From Terriglobia bacterium (lineage in GTDB: Bacteria > Acidobacteriota > Terriglobia > UBA7540), in assembly GCA_020072925.1 (NCBI GenBank), contig JAIQGA010000002.1:35215-99214 (forward strand): a stretch of 64,000 nucleotides of DNA. Direction: 5' to 3'. The translations under genes were made by a program, and so were the position numbers. Shown piece by piece: positions 54,201-61,749 of the stretch. How positions within the stretch are numbered: the first letter of the stretch is position 1; each line of letters starts with the position of its first letter. The notes under the pieces were generated by a model. It was not told where the DNA came from, ran no database searches, and saw only the letters and a program-made list of their open reading frames with translations.

Positions 54201-54434
54201 GGAGCACTGGATTCATTGGACAACCTCCAGGTTCTCCAACGATCAAATGGCATTGAAATCGTGGCGCGGAACATGATCTTGAAGGAGCAGATATACCTTC
54301 TTAAGTTGCTCGACTACCCGCACCAGAGGGCCGTGGTGGACGGCAAAGTTTACAGTCAGGGTCAGATCTATTCTGGCATTCCCATCCATTTTTCGTCACG
54401 GGAGACGAAGCATATCCTGATCAAAGAGGCTTAG
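51219..54434 (+). CDS. Tat-exported large protein, probable (alpha/alpha)6 carbohydrate-active enzyme
   Basis: About 1071 residues from ATG 51219, six or so bases after GGGAGG. Residues 5-25 are a Tat-type signal (NRRRFIQAVGGTVG). Residues about 40-250 contain a beta-sandwich block with FLIGGGDFEGQTCINLFV and GFILLDDIRQTD, similar to a module often found at the front of exported GH32 proteins. The middle is unrecognised. The C-terminal 450 residues are helical and Trp/Tyr-rich, with alternating segments such as YLVWALVAFYQLSGQAKYLD, HAAFAAMNYLYEVTHDPKWL and WFERARALLHQG, as in (alpha/alpha)6-barrel lyases and hydrolases. No named family is assigned. Position among glycosidases suggests a role in glycan breakdown. 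Confidence 0.7.
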   Translation: MTTFNRRRFIQAVGGTVGSVGSWAAPLPSVHLSLGKDTNALGDRSQAPSVDLQVDFSVRVDIRENLYDRWTVVSNPYGMHGENDGLPATPACSFNETTYYGQAFGTEPATGSFPGQALITGFEGRRLVNSKNRNLGTFIGELQSDLFEIKGERIDFLIGGGDFEGQTCINLFVESKPQDFQKVRTAAGDRNLKLVRKQWDVSAWKGRQAYLQILDYAPVERWGNHAAVSFPEDDYGFILLDDIRQTDAQGNRVSEGYDREHNFDFERVRTPQYQIQPARVAISLRAGEEQTRQFIVTQHGQKVGEFSLALRAAQVGSGLCKCDQQWRYRGEPLEGVKFETILRTPIAIQECEYYLHPGVLYNGNLTAERCHYLGEDFPEDTLTLPGGFSVEDKNWVVGGWVEPQPSGTEPKMSVRLQENHSTNRFEAVYLLPESTQFGRRLFLDADTRLTVENGLEVMKTLYYYSARKEIFPDTLSTRQGYGQVIRIGWSTLFPKSPTNPPHSLAEDYELRTKSMLDPRALMQEVVMGGRSYRVFFVGRWVLGKNFEFSEEYVPKPYFHNYAGFSWSGMAGLASYTAFKEYLRTSQSAARRVAEDTMDFFVDHGMSPLGILYSVYFEKGGFYGGGDPLSAGGGFGTYGQMENIDMCPLGESLYWYIKCYRLLKDAGIADKRKWVEAVQSSLDKIPDLYPDGDIPGRINGRTGRAGIRNIDVLYWSASPHTQYWNRPERVVYPKPSEGGPTTFTYLVWALVAFYQLSGQAKYLDYAKKIGDQILLVLARYGTFSGSEMDFFNIDKRGSHAAFAAMNYLYEVTHDPKWLEGAVQCANSFSTWQYAYNVNFDRYRNLPLGHFDYRTIGGTPVDIKFSTNNLVFDQGAEEFLKLWNVTGEKEWFERARALLHQGTESTLTETKRQWLNENYQGPGRGIIRAFNPNVGFDSHCLGGGTEDVLPAWPFKGNWTTKHAAILSMYMLAEALPVGEILQKYGSICYSFKWRYGGALDSLDNLQVLQRSNGIEIVARNMILKEQIYLLKLLDYPHQRAVVDGKVYSQGQIYSGIPIHFSSRETKHILIKEA

Positions 54435-54535
54435 AGACTTTTCGAACAAAGCTGTGACGATCCGGTGCACTTTATTCAATCGACTGCGACCCGCGGCCGC
54501 CAGGAAACTGCGCAATTTGCGATCTGGGAGGTGAT

Positions 54536-55711
54536 ATGGGCAGGATCTCACGGGGCGGATTCTTGAAGACTCTTTTTGCGGCATCGGGCTTGCCGCTGGC
54601 AAGGCGCGCGGCGGCTTATCAGGAAACCGACCAAGCACACTGGCAAAATCAGGGCTTGGGGACGTTGCCTTCATTAATCCGGGCACAGAGCCGCCAGATA
54701 TCCCCTGAAAACCCTACTGGCGCGAAAGGTATGGGGGCCAGGGCTATACCCAGGCCCAACGATCCGAACCTTCCTTTCTCCAGAGCGGCCGAGAAACTGG
54801 GCCAAGGCTGGAAAGTGAGTCCTTTTCTTAAGCCGAAGGCCGGTGAAACAATCACGATCATGGATGTGGACGGGCCGGGTGTGATTCAGCACATCTGGAT
54901 GGCGACTGAAGCGAAATGGGAAGGGAATGGAAGGGCGTGCGTGCTCCGATTCTACTGGGACGATGAGGACACGCCTTCCGTCGAGGTCCCCTTAACGGAC
55001 TTCTTCGCTGTAGGCAATGATCGGTTTGCGCCCGTGAATTCTCTTGCCGTGATCGTAAATCCCACATCGGCTCTCAACTGCTATTGGCCGATGCCATTCC
55101 GTCGCCATGCCAAGATCACCTTTTCCAACGAATTATCCAGAGACTTAAGCCTGCTTACCTATCAGATCGACTATGCCTTGACGAATATTCCTCAGGAGAC
55201 GGGCTACTTTCACGCCCAATGGCGTCGGGCCGCAACAACGCGATCCTTGCCTCAGCACACGATCGTTGACGGAGTAAAAGGGGAGGGCCGCTACGTCGGC
55301 ACGTTTCTTGCCTGGTCTCAATTATCGGGCGGGTGGTTCGGGGAAGGCGAAGTCAAGTTTTACATCGATGGGGATAAGCAGTTTCCGACGATCTGCGGAA
55401 CCGGAACCGAGGATTACTTCGGCGGTAGCTATGGGTTCCCTGAAATCTACACGACTGCGTATACCGGCAACACCCTCAAGCGCGAAGAGGGGAATGGCCC
55501 ACGCCTATGGAGTCTCTACCGCTGGCACGTTATGGATCCCATCTGCTTCCAGAGCGATTTTCGTGCCACGATACAGGCACTGGGTTGGTGGCCCAACGGC
55601 CAGTATCAACCGCTCGCCGATGACGTGGCGTCAGTGGCCTATTGGTATCAACGAGAGCCTCACGCACCCTTTCCGAAATTTCCGAGCCTCGAAGGACGTT
55701 GGCCGCGATAG
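54536..55711 (+). CDS. exported GH172 (DUF2961) glycosidase, copy 2
   Basis: A 391-residue GH172 protein with GGGAGGTGAT before the ATG. The N-terminus (RISRGGFLKTLFAASGLPLA) looks like a weakened Tat signal in which the twin arginines are separated. The conserved segments match copy 1: SRQISPENPTGAKGMG, GVIQHIWMATE, GYFHAQWRR, GEGEVKFYIDGDKQFPTICG and GTGTEDYFGGSYGF. Family members act on alpha-D-fructofuranosyl or alpha-D-arabinofuranosyl links. Copies 1 and 2 differ in signal type and loop sequences, so they may attack different links of the same glycan. The GH116 copy 2 gene follows 199 bp downstream, repeating the GH172-GH116 pairing of the minus strand. Confidence 0.9.
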   Translation: MGRISRGGFLKTLFAASGLPLARRAAAYQETDQAHWQNQGLGTLPSLIRAQSRQISPENPTGAKGMGARAIPRPNDPNLPFSRAAEKLGQGWKVSPFLKPKAGETITIMDVDGPGVIQHIWMATEAKWEGNGRACVLRFYWDDEDTPSVEVPLTDFFAVGNDRFAPVNSLAVIVNPTSALNCYWPMPFRRHAKITFSNELSRDLSLLTYQIDYALTNIPQETGYFHAQWRRAATTRSLPQHTIVDGVKGEGRYVGTFLAWSQLSGGWFGEGEVKFYIDGDKQFPTICGTGTEDYFGGSYGFPEIYTTAYTGNTLKREEGNGPRLWSLYRWHVMDPICFQSDFRATIQALGWWPNGQYQPLADDVASVAYWYQREPHAPFPKFPSLEGRWPR

Positions 55712-55910
55712 CGAGCCTCGCAAAGAGGAGAAGGTGTCCGGATGCACTGCCGCAGGTGTCAACCTTCGAGTCAAATCGTAGCTGTTTCGTGGGCGAGACA
55801 GAGGCTAAGTTGATCATAATCACGCTGGTCAACCCGTTGCCAGACCGGCAAGCAATGCGCAAAAGGGGCAGGGAGAATCCGTCTCCAAAACTGAATGGAG
55901 GGCACGGCGC

Positions 55911-58667
55911 ATGAAAACACCTGAAGAGCGAAATGGACGCAAAAAGGGCCGACGGCGGTTCCTGAAGACGGTGTCGCTTGGCGCAGGGGCTACAGCGTGG
56001 CTTGACAAAGTGGGAGTAACGTTCCCGGAGGCGTCGAATGAAGTTGCCAGGGAGGATCGTGCATTCCCTGGGCAAGTTGAATACCCTCGTACATTAAGGG
56101 GAAGCCAGCTTAAGATGGTTTCGTTTCCCCTGGGGGGCGTGGGGGCGGGAAGCATCGGTCTGGGAGGGCGCGGGCAACTCCGGGACTGGGAGATTTTCAA
56201 TCGGGCCGAAAAGGGTAATTCCCCGCAGTATGCGTTTCCGTCCATTTGGACCGAAAGGCCGAATCAAGCACCGTTGGCGCGCATTCTCGAGGCGCGCATC
56301 TTGCCCCCGTATGAAGGTCCCACCGGCCTCGGTTTCGCAAATGTGCCCGGACTTCCTCGCCTTGAGTCCTGCACGTTTACCGGCGAGTTTCCCATGGCCC
56401 GGATAGATTTTGAGGACTCTGGGCTACCGGTTAACGTCTCACTCGAAGCCTTCTCGCCCTTCATTCCGTTAGACGCGGACGATTCGGGATTGCCCGCAGT
56501 CGTGCTCCGCTACCGAGTTAACAATCCCACCACTTCGAAACTCAAAACCTCAATTGCGCTCACTATCGAGAATCCAATCGGGGAACAGCGAACGAAAGAT
56601 GTGGATTTTACCGGAGCCTACGGGCGTGCGAATGAGTACCGGAAGGGCAAGGACGTGGAAGGTCTTCTGATGCGAAACCCGTTCCTGCCGACCGGCGATC
56701 CGCTTGCCGGCACCTTTGCGCTCTCGATCCTCGGGGCGGATACGGGAAAAGTCAGCTACTTACGGGGTTGGCCCAGCGCTCGATGGTGGGAGAGCGCTTT
56801 GCTCTTCTGGGATGATTTCTCGGCGGATGGTGAGCTAGGACCCGAAAGCGCGGTTCGGACGGCGGTGGGATCGCTCTGCCTTGCGCAGGAAATACCCAGT
56901 GGAGACAAGCGAGAATACACCTTCTTGTTGACTTGGCATTTCCCCAATCGAACTCCCGCCAGGTGCGGATGGAGTGCGCCCAACGGCCATGAACAGGACG
57001 TGATCGGCAATTTCTATTCGACGCGATTTCGTGATGCCTGGGAAGTCGTCGATTATGTCGCATCCAAGTTGACCAAACTGGAAACGGGTACACGGCAATT
57101 CGTCGCGGCCATCCGCGAAACCACGCTCCCGGGAGCCATCAAGGACGCTGCCATGTCGAATCTGTCGACACTGGTGTCGCCCACTTGTTTTCGAACGTCC
57201 GATGGACATTTTCATGGCTTCGAAGGATGCAATCAAAAAGGCGGGTGCTGTTTCGGAAGTTGTACGCATGTCTGGAATTACGAGACCGTCACGGCGCATC
57301 TCTTTCCGGGCCTTTCACGATCTTTGCGCGAACAGCAGTTTGGTTTTTCGACCGACAAGGATGGGCGGATGGACTTCCGTCGTTTATTGCCTGGCGAAAT
57401 CGAACATTGGGGTCATGCCGCCGCGGACGGCCAAATGGGGACGCTGATGAAACTCTACCTGGACTGGCGCCTGTCTGGTGATGCCCCGTGGCTGCGAAAA
57501 TGGTGGCCCTCGGCAAAACGGGCTCTGGAATTTGCCTGGATCGCCGGCGGCTGGGACGCAAATCGCGACGGGGTGATGGAGGGGGTCCAGCACAATACTT
57601 ACGATGTCGAGTTTGTGGGCCCGAACCCTCTTTGTGGCATTTGGTATTTGGGGGCTTTACGTGCCACAGAGGAGATGGCGCGGGCCGTCGGAGATGATAA
57701 GGCTGCGGAGGATTACCACAGGCTCTTCGAGAGCGGAAGCAAATGGATTGATGCCCATCTCTTTAACGGCGAGTTTTACGTGCAAAAGGTGGGGGCCGTC
57801 CGTAAGGAAGATATTGCGAAGGGTCTTCAAGTGGGAATGGGTACAGTGGATACGGAGCATCCCACCTTTCAGCTAGGGGAAGGTTGCCTTGTAGACCAAC
57901 TCGTCGGTCAGTATTTCGCACAAGTGGCTGGGCTTGGGTTATTGTTGGACCCAGATCACATCCTCGCCACTCTCCAATCTATATACAAATACAACTACAA
58001 GCGTACTCTCAAAGATCACCAATCCGTGCAAAGGGTATTCGCGCTGAATGACGAGGCGGCTCTGGTGATCTGCGACTACCCGCACGGAGGGCGGCCGCAG
58101 GTTCCTTTCCCTTATTTCGCTGAGGTTATGACGGGATTTGAGTATTCCGCTGCCATTCTCATGCTCTACATGGACATGATTCCTCAAGGATTGGAGTTGA
58201 TCGAAAACATCCGCCGGCGATACGACGGAGAAAAAAGGAACCCTTGGGACGAAGCGGAGTGCGGGTACCACTACGCGCGGGCGATGGCGAGCTGGTCGTC
58301 CATACTTGCTCTGAGCGGTTTCCTTTACCACGGGGCGGAGGGGAGCGTCGTCGTCCAGCCCCGGATCAGTCCTGAAAAATTCGCTTCTTTTTGGTCGACA
58401 GCCGCCGCTTGGGGGACTTTCTCCAGTGCAATGCAGCAAGAGAGCACGGGCCTTACGATTTCGGTTGTCCATGGAGAACTGGCTTGTCGCTCTGTGATCG
58501 TGACCGCCGGAAAAACTGAAGTGAAAAAGTCCTCTGTCAGAATTGGGGATTCGTCGTTGGACCACTCCGTCCGGCGTGAGGGCCGGAACGTTGCCCTTAC
58601 TCTCACGCGCCAAGTAGTTCTCAAAGAGGGAGACCAGTTATCGGTTGAGGTTTCAAGCACGTCGTAG
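55911..58667 (+). CDS. exported GH116 glycosidase, copy 2
   Basis: A 918-residue paralogue of the enzyme at 33592-36357. GGAGGGC lies six bases before the ATG. A Tat-type signal is at residues 13-35 (RRRFLKTVSLGAGATAW). Family landmarks are SFPLGGVGAGSIGLGGRGQL, DWEIFNRAEKGN, CFGSCTHVWNYETVTAHLFP, HNTYDVEF near 561, and NPWDEAECGYHYARAMASW near the end. All these blocks are shared with copy 1, so both are probably active. GH116 covers beta-glucosidases, beta-xylosidases and, from memory, D-arabinofuranosidases; the paired GH172 makes the last attractive. It is followed 64 bp later by another exported protein. Confidence 0.9.
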   Translation: MKTPEERNGRKKGRRRFLKTVSLGAGATAWLDKVGVTFPEASNEVAREDRAFPGQVEYPRTLRGSQLKMVSFPLGGVGAGSIGLGGRGQLRDWEIFNRAEKGNSPQYAFPSIWTERPNQAPLARILEARILPPYEGPTGLGFANVPGLPRLESCTFTGEFPMARIDFEDSGLPVNVSLEAFSPFIPLDADDSGLPAVVLRYRVNNPTTSKLKTSIALTIENPIGEQRTKDVDFTGAYGRANEYRKGKDVEGLLMRNPFLPTGDPLAGTFALSILGADTGKVSYLRGWPSARWWESALLFWDDFSADGELGPESAVRTAVGSLCLAQEIPSGDKREYTFLLTWHFPNRTPARCGWSAPNGHEQDVIGNFYSTRFRDAWEVVDYVASKLTKLETGTRQFVAAIRETTLPGAIKDAAMSNLSTLVSPTCFRTSDGHFHGFEGCNQKGGCCFGSCTHVWNYETVTAHLFPGLSRSLREQQFGFSTDKDGRMDFRRLLPGEIEHWGHAAADGQMGTLMKLYLDWRLSGDAPWLRKWWPSAKRALEFAWIAGGWDANRDGVMEGVQHNTYDVEFVGPNPLCGIWYLGALRATEEMARAVGDDKAAEDYHRLFESGSKWIDAHLFNGEFYVQKVGAVRKEDIAKGLQVGMGTVDTEHPTFQLGEGCLVDQLVGQYFAQVAGLGLLLDPDHILATLQSIYKYNYKRTLKDHQSVQRVFALNDEAALVICDYPHGGRPQVPFPYFAEVMTGFEYSAAILMLYMDMIPQGLELIENIRRRYDGEKRNPWDEAECGYHYARAMASWSSILALSGFLYHGAEGSVVVQPRISPEKFASFWSTAAAWGTFSSAMQQESTGLTISVVHGELACRSVIVTAGKTEVKKSSVRIGDSSLDHSVRREGRNVALTLTRQVVLKEGDQLSVEVSSTS

Positions 58668-58731
58668 CGCAGTTAAACTTCGAATGTAGCTCGGTCCATA
58701 AGTTCGAGTGTTCTGCCCTCAAGGAGAACAA

Positions 58732-61530
58732 ATGAGACAGCTCTCGAGGAGGCAGCTTATCAAGGCATTGGGCGGTGCAGTTGGCTCGGCTGCTGCCTTG
58801 ACAACCCCGCGTTTTCCAGTCCTTGCGTTCGGCAGTTCGTTAAACGTTAAGGAATCATCCGATTCCCTGGAATTTAGCAACGGATGGCTGCGTGCTCGCT
58901 TTTTCAAAGGACCAGGAGGCATTGAGCAGGAATATTCGGCAAAGGCCAGCACCGGCGCCTGGGTGGTGCTAGCCAAAGCCTTTCATCCTCCTAATCCCCG
59001 CCCTAAGGATGTCTGTCCCCTCTACGGCGACGCGGACGTGGCCAAAGAGTACCGCCTGCTTGCCGCCGACGCCTTCAACACTATAAAGGTTGTGAAGAAG
59101 ACACAACACGAGACCTCCGTAAGCCTCTCGGGCGCTCTGGGCAATAATCAGCTTGAGCAGATTGTATCTTTGGCGGCCGATCAAGACCACTTCCACATCC
59201 AAGTCGATGCTCGTTTTGGACAGACCCCGCCTCGGCTGGAATATCTGCTTTCGCTGTTTGAATTCGCCGCCGGAGGCCCACCTGATTTCACCCATGTACC
59301 TTGTCTGAAGCGGGCGGCGGATGACGTCATCGGCGACAGGATTTTTGATGCGCCTTCGACGATTATTCAGAAAAACGGGTATATGACGGCGTTAGTGCCG
59401 GACCTGGACCTCCTCAATCAGGGAGTATTTTATGCCAAGGGGGCGAGGCCGTTGGAGGGCACTCGCGGGTTTCGGATTCCCCAGGATCCTGCAAAGATAT
59501 CCATGCCCACAATTATGGACCTGGATTTGAAGTCGGGCCTTACTACCGCTCCCTTGTTCGCCTTCGGCTTTGCGGATTTCATCATCGAGCAACACATGTT
59601 CTGGCGCCATGAGAACAAGAAAGGTACCATGGTGCGCGAACTATCAACAAATCAACTACGATATGGGTTTGATTTGTTTCTTCGCGCCGAGGCGCCTCCC
59701 TCCCGGGGGTACCAGTCGATCAGCCAGTTTCTATGGCAGCAATACGGCAGAGAGTTTCTGCGGCAGCCACGTCCCCAGGCCATGCCTTTTATCGAATATG
59801 CGAAAGTCTGCTATCCGGCGGCGTTCGCTTATAAGGGCGACAGCGCTCAGGATGCCAAGCGCTATTCCCAGGACCTTGCTTATGATCCCGCGGATTCCGG
59901 CAGCCTGGTCACGTGGTTGGAGTTTGATCTGGATGGCAACCAGGTGGGAGGCGTTCGCGCCACGCCCGCGCAGTGGTACAACGACATTCAATTTAGTCCG
60001 TGGTGGAACTGCGCTCGGGATGCCGTGGGGATGTACTGGTGGGGAAAACAAACCGACCCATCGCTGATCGAAAAGGCGCGCCGGATAGTCAACCTGGCCT
60101 TGACCGCCCCTCAGAAACAGGGGATTTTCCCTTCTATATTTCGTTATAGTGATAAGCGTTGGTACGGATGTTATTGGAAATTCCCGGCTGACTTCAAGAC
60201 AGACTGGATTTTCCCTTCATCCTGGAGGCCCAAGGACCTCCCGACGAATTTCTGGAATACGAGCAGCGATCTCTACCAGACTGCGGCAGCCAGTAAAACG
60301 GGAGTTTACCTGCTCCACTACCGACGACTGTGTGAGGAGGATTCCCGAATTCTTCCCTACTTGCGCCCTTACGGAGACTTTCTAATTGACCATCTAGGCG
60401 ACAACGCCTGCATCCCGGCCATGCTGAAAAGCGATTTAGGGCCAATCTCTGAATTGCGGTTCAACGGCGAAGGAGGAATACACATTTGGTTTCTGTGCGA
60501 ACTGTACCAGGCAACGCGGGAGAAAAAGTACCTCGATGCTGCGGAGCGTATTGCGACCTTCCTGAAAAAGGAAATCCTACCGCAGCAACGCTGGTACGAC
60601 TTCGAAACCTTTTATTCCTGCTCGATCAAGCCCGAAAACTTTTTTGACAGCTATACAGGCCAATGGCCGCAGTGTACGCTCTCGATGCTTTGGGCCATCG
60701 ATGGCTTTGCCTCACTTTATGAGGCGACCGGGAATTCGGATTATCTCCGCAATGCAGAGGCTGTGGCGGACTATGCGGGATTGTTCCAAGCGGTGTGGCA
60801 GCCGCACTTCATGATCAGTGCTTATGTCTTCGGTGGGTTCAGGAGCCAGAACAGCGACGCAGAGTGGCTGGATATGAGGCAGTCGTTGTTTGGTGAAGCG
60901 CTCGCGCGCCTTGGACAGCTCGCAGGCCGGCAGGATCTTCTCGAACGCGGTGTAGCAGCGGTGCGCGCCTCATTTGCGATCATTAATCACCCCCGGCACA
61001 TTGAAAACGATATCTTCCGTTATCCGCGATATCCGTTCGGGATAGAACCTGAGAACATAGATCACGAAGGCCTTCCCCAGAATCCTCTTCGGTCAGGGTT
61101 TGATTGGGGTGAAGGTGGTGGCTTGGCCGCAGCAGCAACACTCCTGCGCCGTTTGGGCGGTGCATACCTTGATTTCGAAAAGAAGGTCAGCGTCGGAGTA
61201 GACGGTATTTACATCAAGTCATTCGAGCTTCAAAAGAAGCTCATCCGCATTGAACTCGTAAATCAATTGGCTCTCTTACCCGCCGCCTTCAACTTCACTT
61301 ACCCGATCCAAGTCAGGCTTGAGGGTTTAGCCCCCGGCAAGTACGAGCTTGGCGTCAATGGCAACAAACTTGGGTCTATTGAAGTGCCAGTAAGTGAAGG
61401 TGTCCGGCTGGAAATTGGACCCGCTGGCATCACGAAGCCCATTTCCAGCACGTCGCGCCGCAAAGGCCCTCGGGGCGAAGCCCTCAGCAACGGAATCCTG
61501 AAGGATGTCGCACCTTGGAATGTAGGTTGA
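58732..61530 (+). CDS. Tat-exported protein, probable (alpha/alpha)6 carbohydrate-active enzyme
   Basis: About 932 residues from ATG 58732, after AAGGAGA. Residues 3-24 are a Tat-type signal (SRRQLIKALGGAVGSAAAL). Residues about 35-360 are beta-rich, as in the super-sandwich domains that precede many (alpha/alpha)6 barrels. Residues about 380-830 are helical, with repeated Trp/Tyr-rich helix pairs such as IHIWFLCELYQATREKKYLD and TLSMLWAIDGFASLYEATGN. A small beta-domain closes the protein. It is similar in general layout to the 1071-aa protein at 51219 but shows no obvious direct sequence match to it. I know no family name for it. The neighbours (GH116, GH78) suggest another glycan-cleaving enzyme. 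Confidence 0.7.
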   Translation: MRQLSRRQLIKALGGAVGSAAALTTPRFPVLAFGSSLNVKESSDSLEFSNGWLRARFFKGPGGIEQEYSAKASTGAWVVLAKAFHPPNPRPKDVCPLYGDADVAKEYRLLAADAFNTIKVVKKTQHETSVSLSGALGNNQLEQIVSLAADQDHFHIQVDARFGQTPPRLEYLLSLFEFAAGGPPDFTHVPCLKRAADDVIGDRIFDAPSTIIQKNGYMTALVPDLDLLNQGVFYAKGARPLEGTRGFRIPQDPAKISMPTIMDLDLKSGLTTAPLFAFGFADFIIEQHMFWRHENKKGTMVRELSTNQLRYGFDLFLRAEAPPSRGYQSISQFLWQQYGREFLRQPRPQAMPFIEYAKVCYPAAFAYKGDSAQDAKRYSQDLAYDPADSGSLVTWLEFDLDGNQVGGVRATPAQWYNDIQFSPWWNCARDAVGMYWWGKQTDPSLIEKARRIVNLALTAPQKQGIFPSIFRYSDKRWYGCYWKFPADFKTDWIFPSSWRPKDLPTNFWNTSSDLYQTAAASKTGVYLLHYRRLCEEDSRILPYLRPYGDFLIDHLGDNACIPAMLKSDLGPISELRFNGEGGIHIWFLCELYQATREKKYLDAAERIATFLKKEILPQQRWYDFETFYSCSIKPENFFDSYTGQWPQCTLSMLWAIDGFASLYEATGNSDYLRNAEAVADYAGLFQAVWQPHFMISAYVFGGFRSQNSDAEWLDMRQSLFGEALARLGQLAGRQDLLERGVAAVRASFAIINHPRHIENDIFRYPRYPFGIEPENIDHEGLPQNPLRSGFDWGEGGGLAAAATLLRRLGGAYLDFEKKVSVGVDGIYIKSFELQKKLIRIELVNQLALLPAAFNFTYPIQVRLEGLAPGKYELGVNGNKLGSIEVPVSEGVRLEIGPAGITKPISSTSRRKGPRGEALSNGILKDVAPWNVG

Positions 61531-61749
61531 AGCTGCTCATAGGACGCAAAGCTCTTTCGCACCAGGTCCGGCAGGACGGTCACCTGACCGTAACTGTTCA
61601 TGGTGAAGAAATCCGCTTGGATGAGGGGCATGCGATGACGCTCACAGTAGCTGCGTAACCCTTTCCTGGGTATCGCAGTCACCACTGCGAAATTCGAAAT
61701 ACTCCACGCGCAAGGAGAGAATCCATTTTCGGTACATGGCGGCTCCAAT

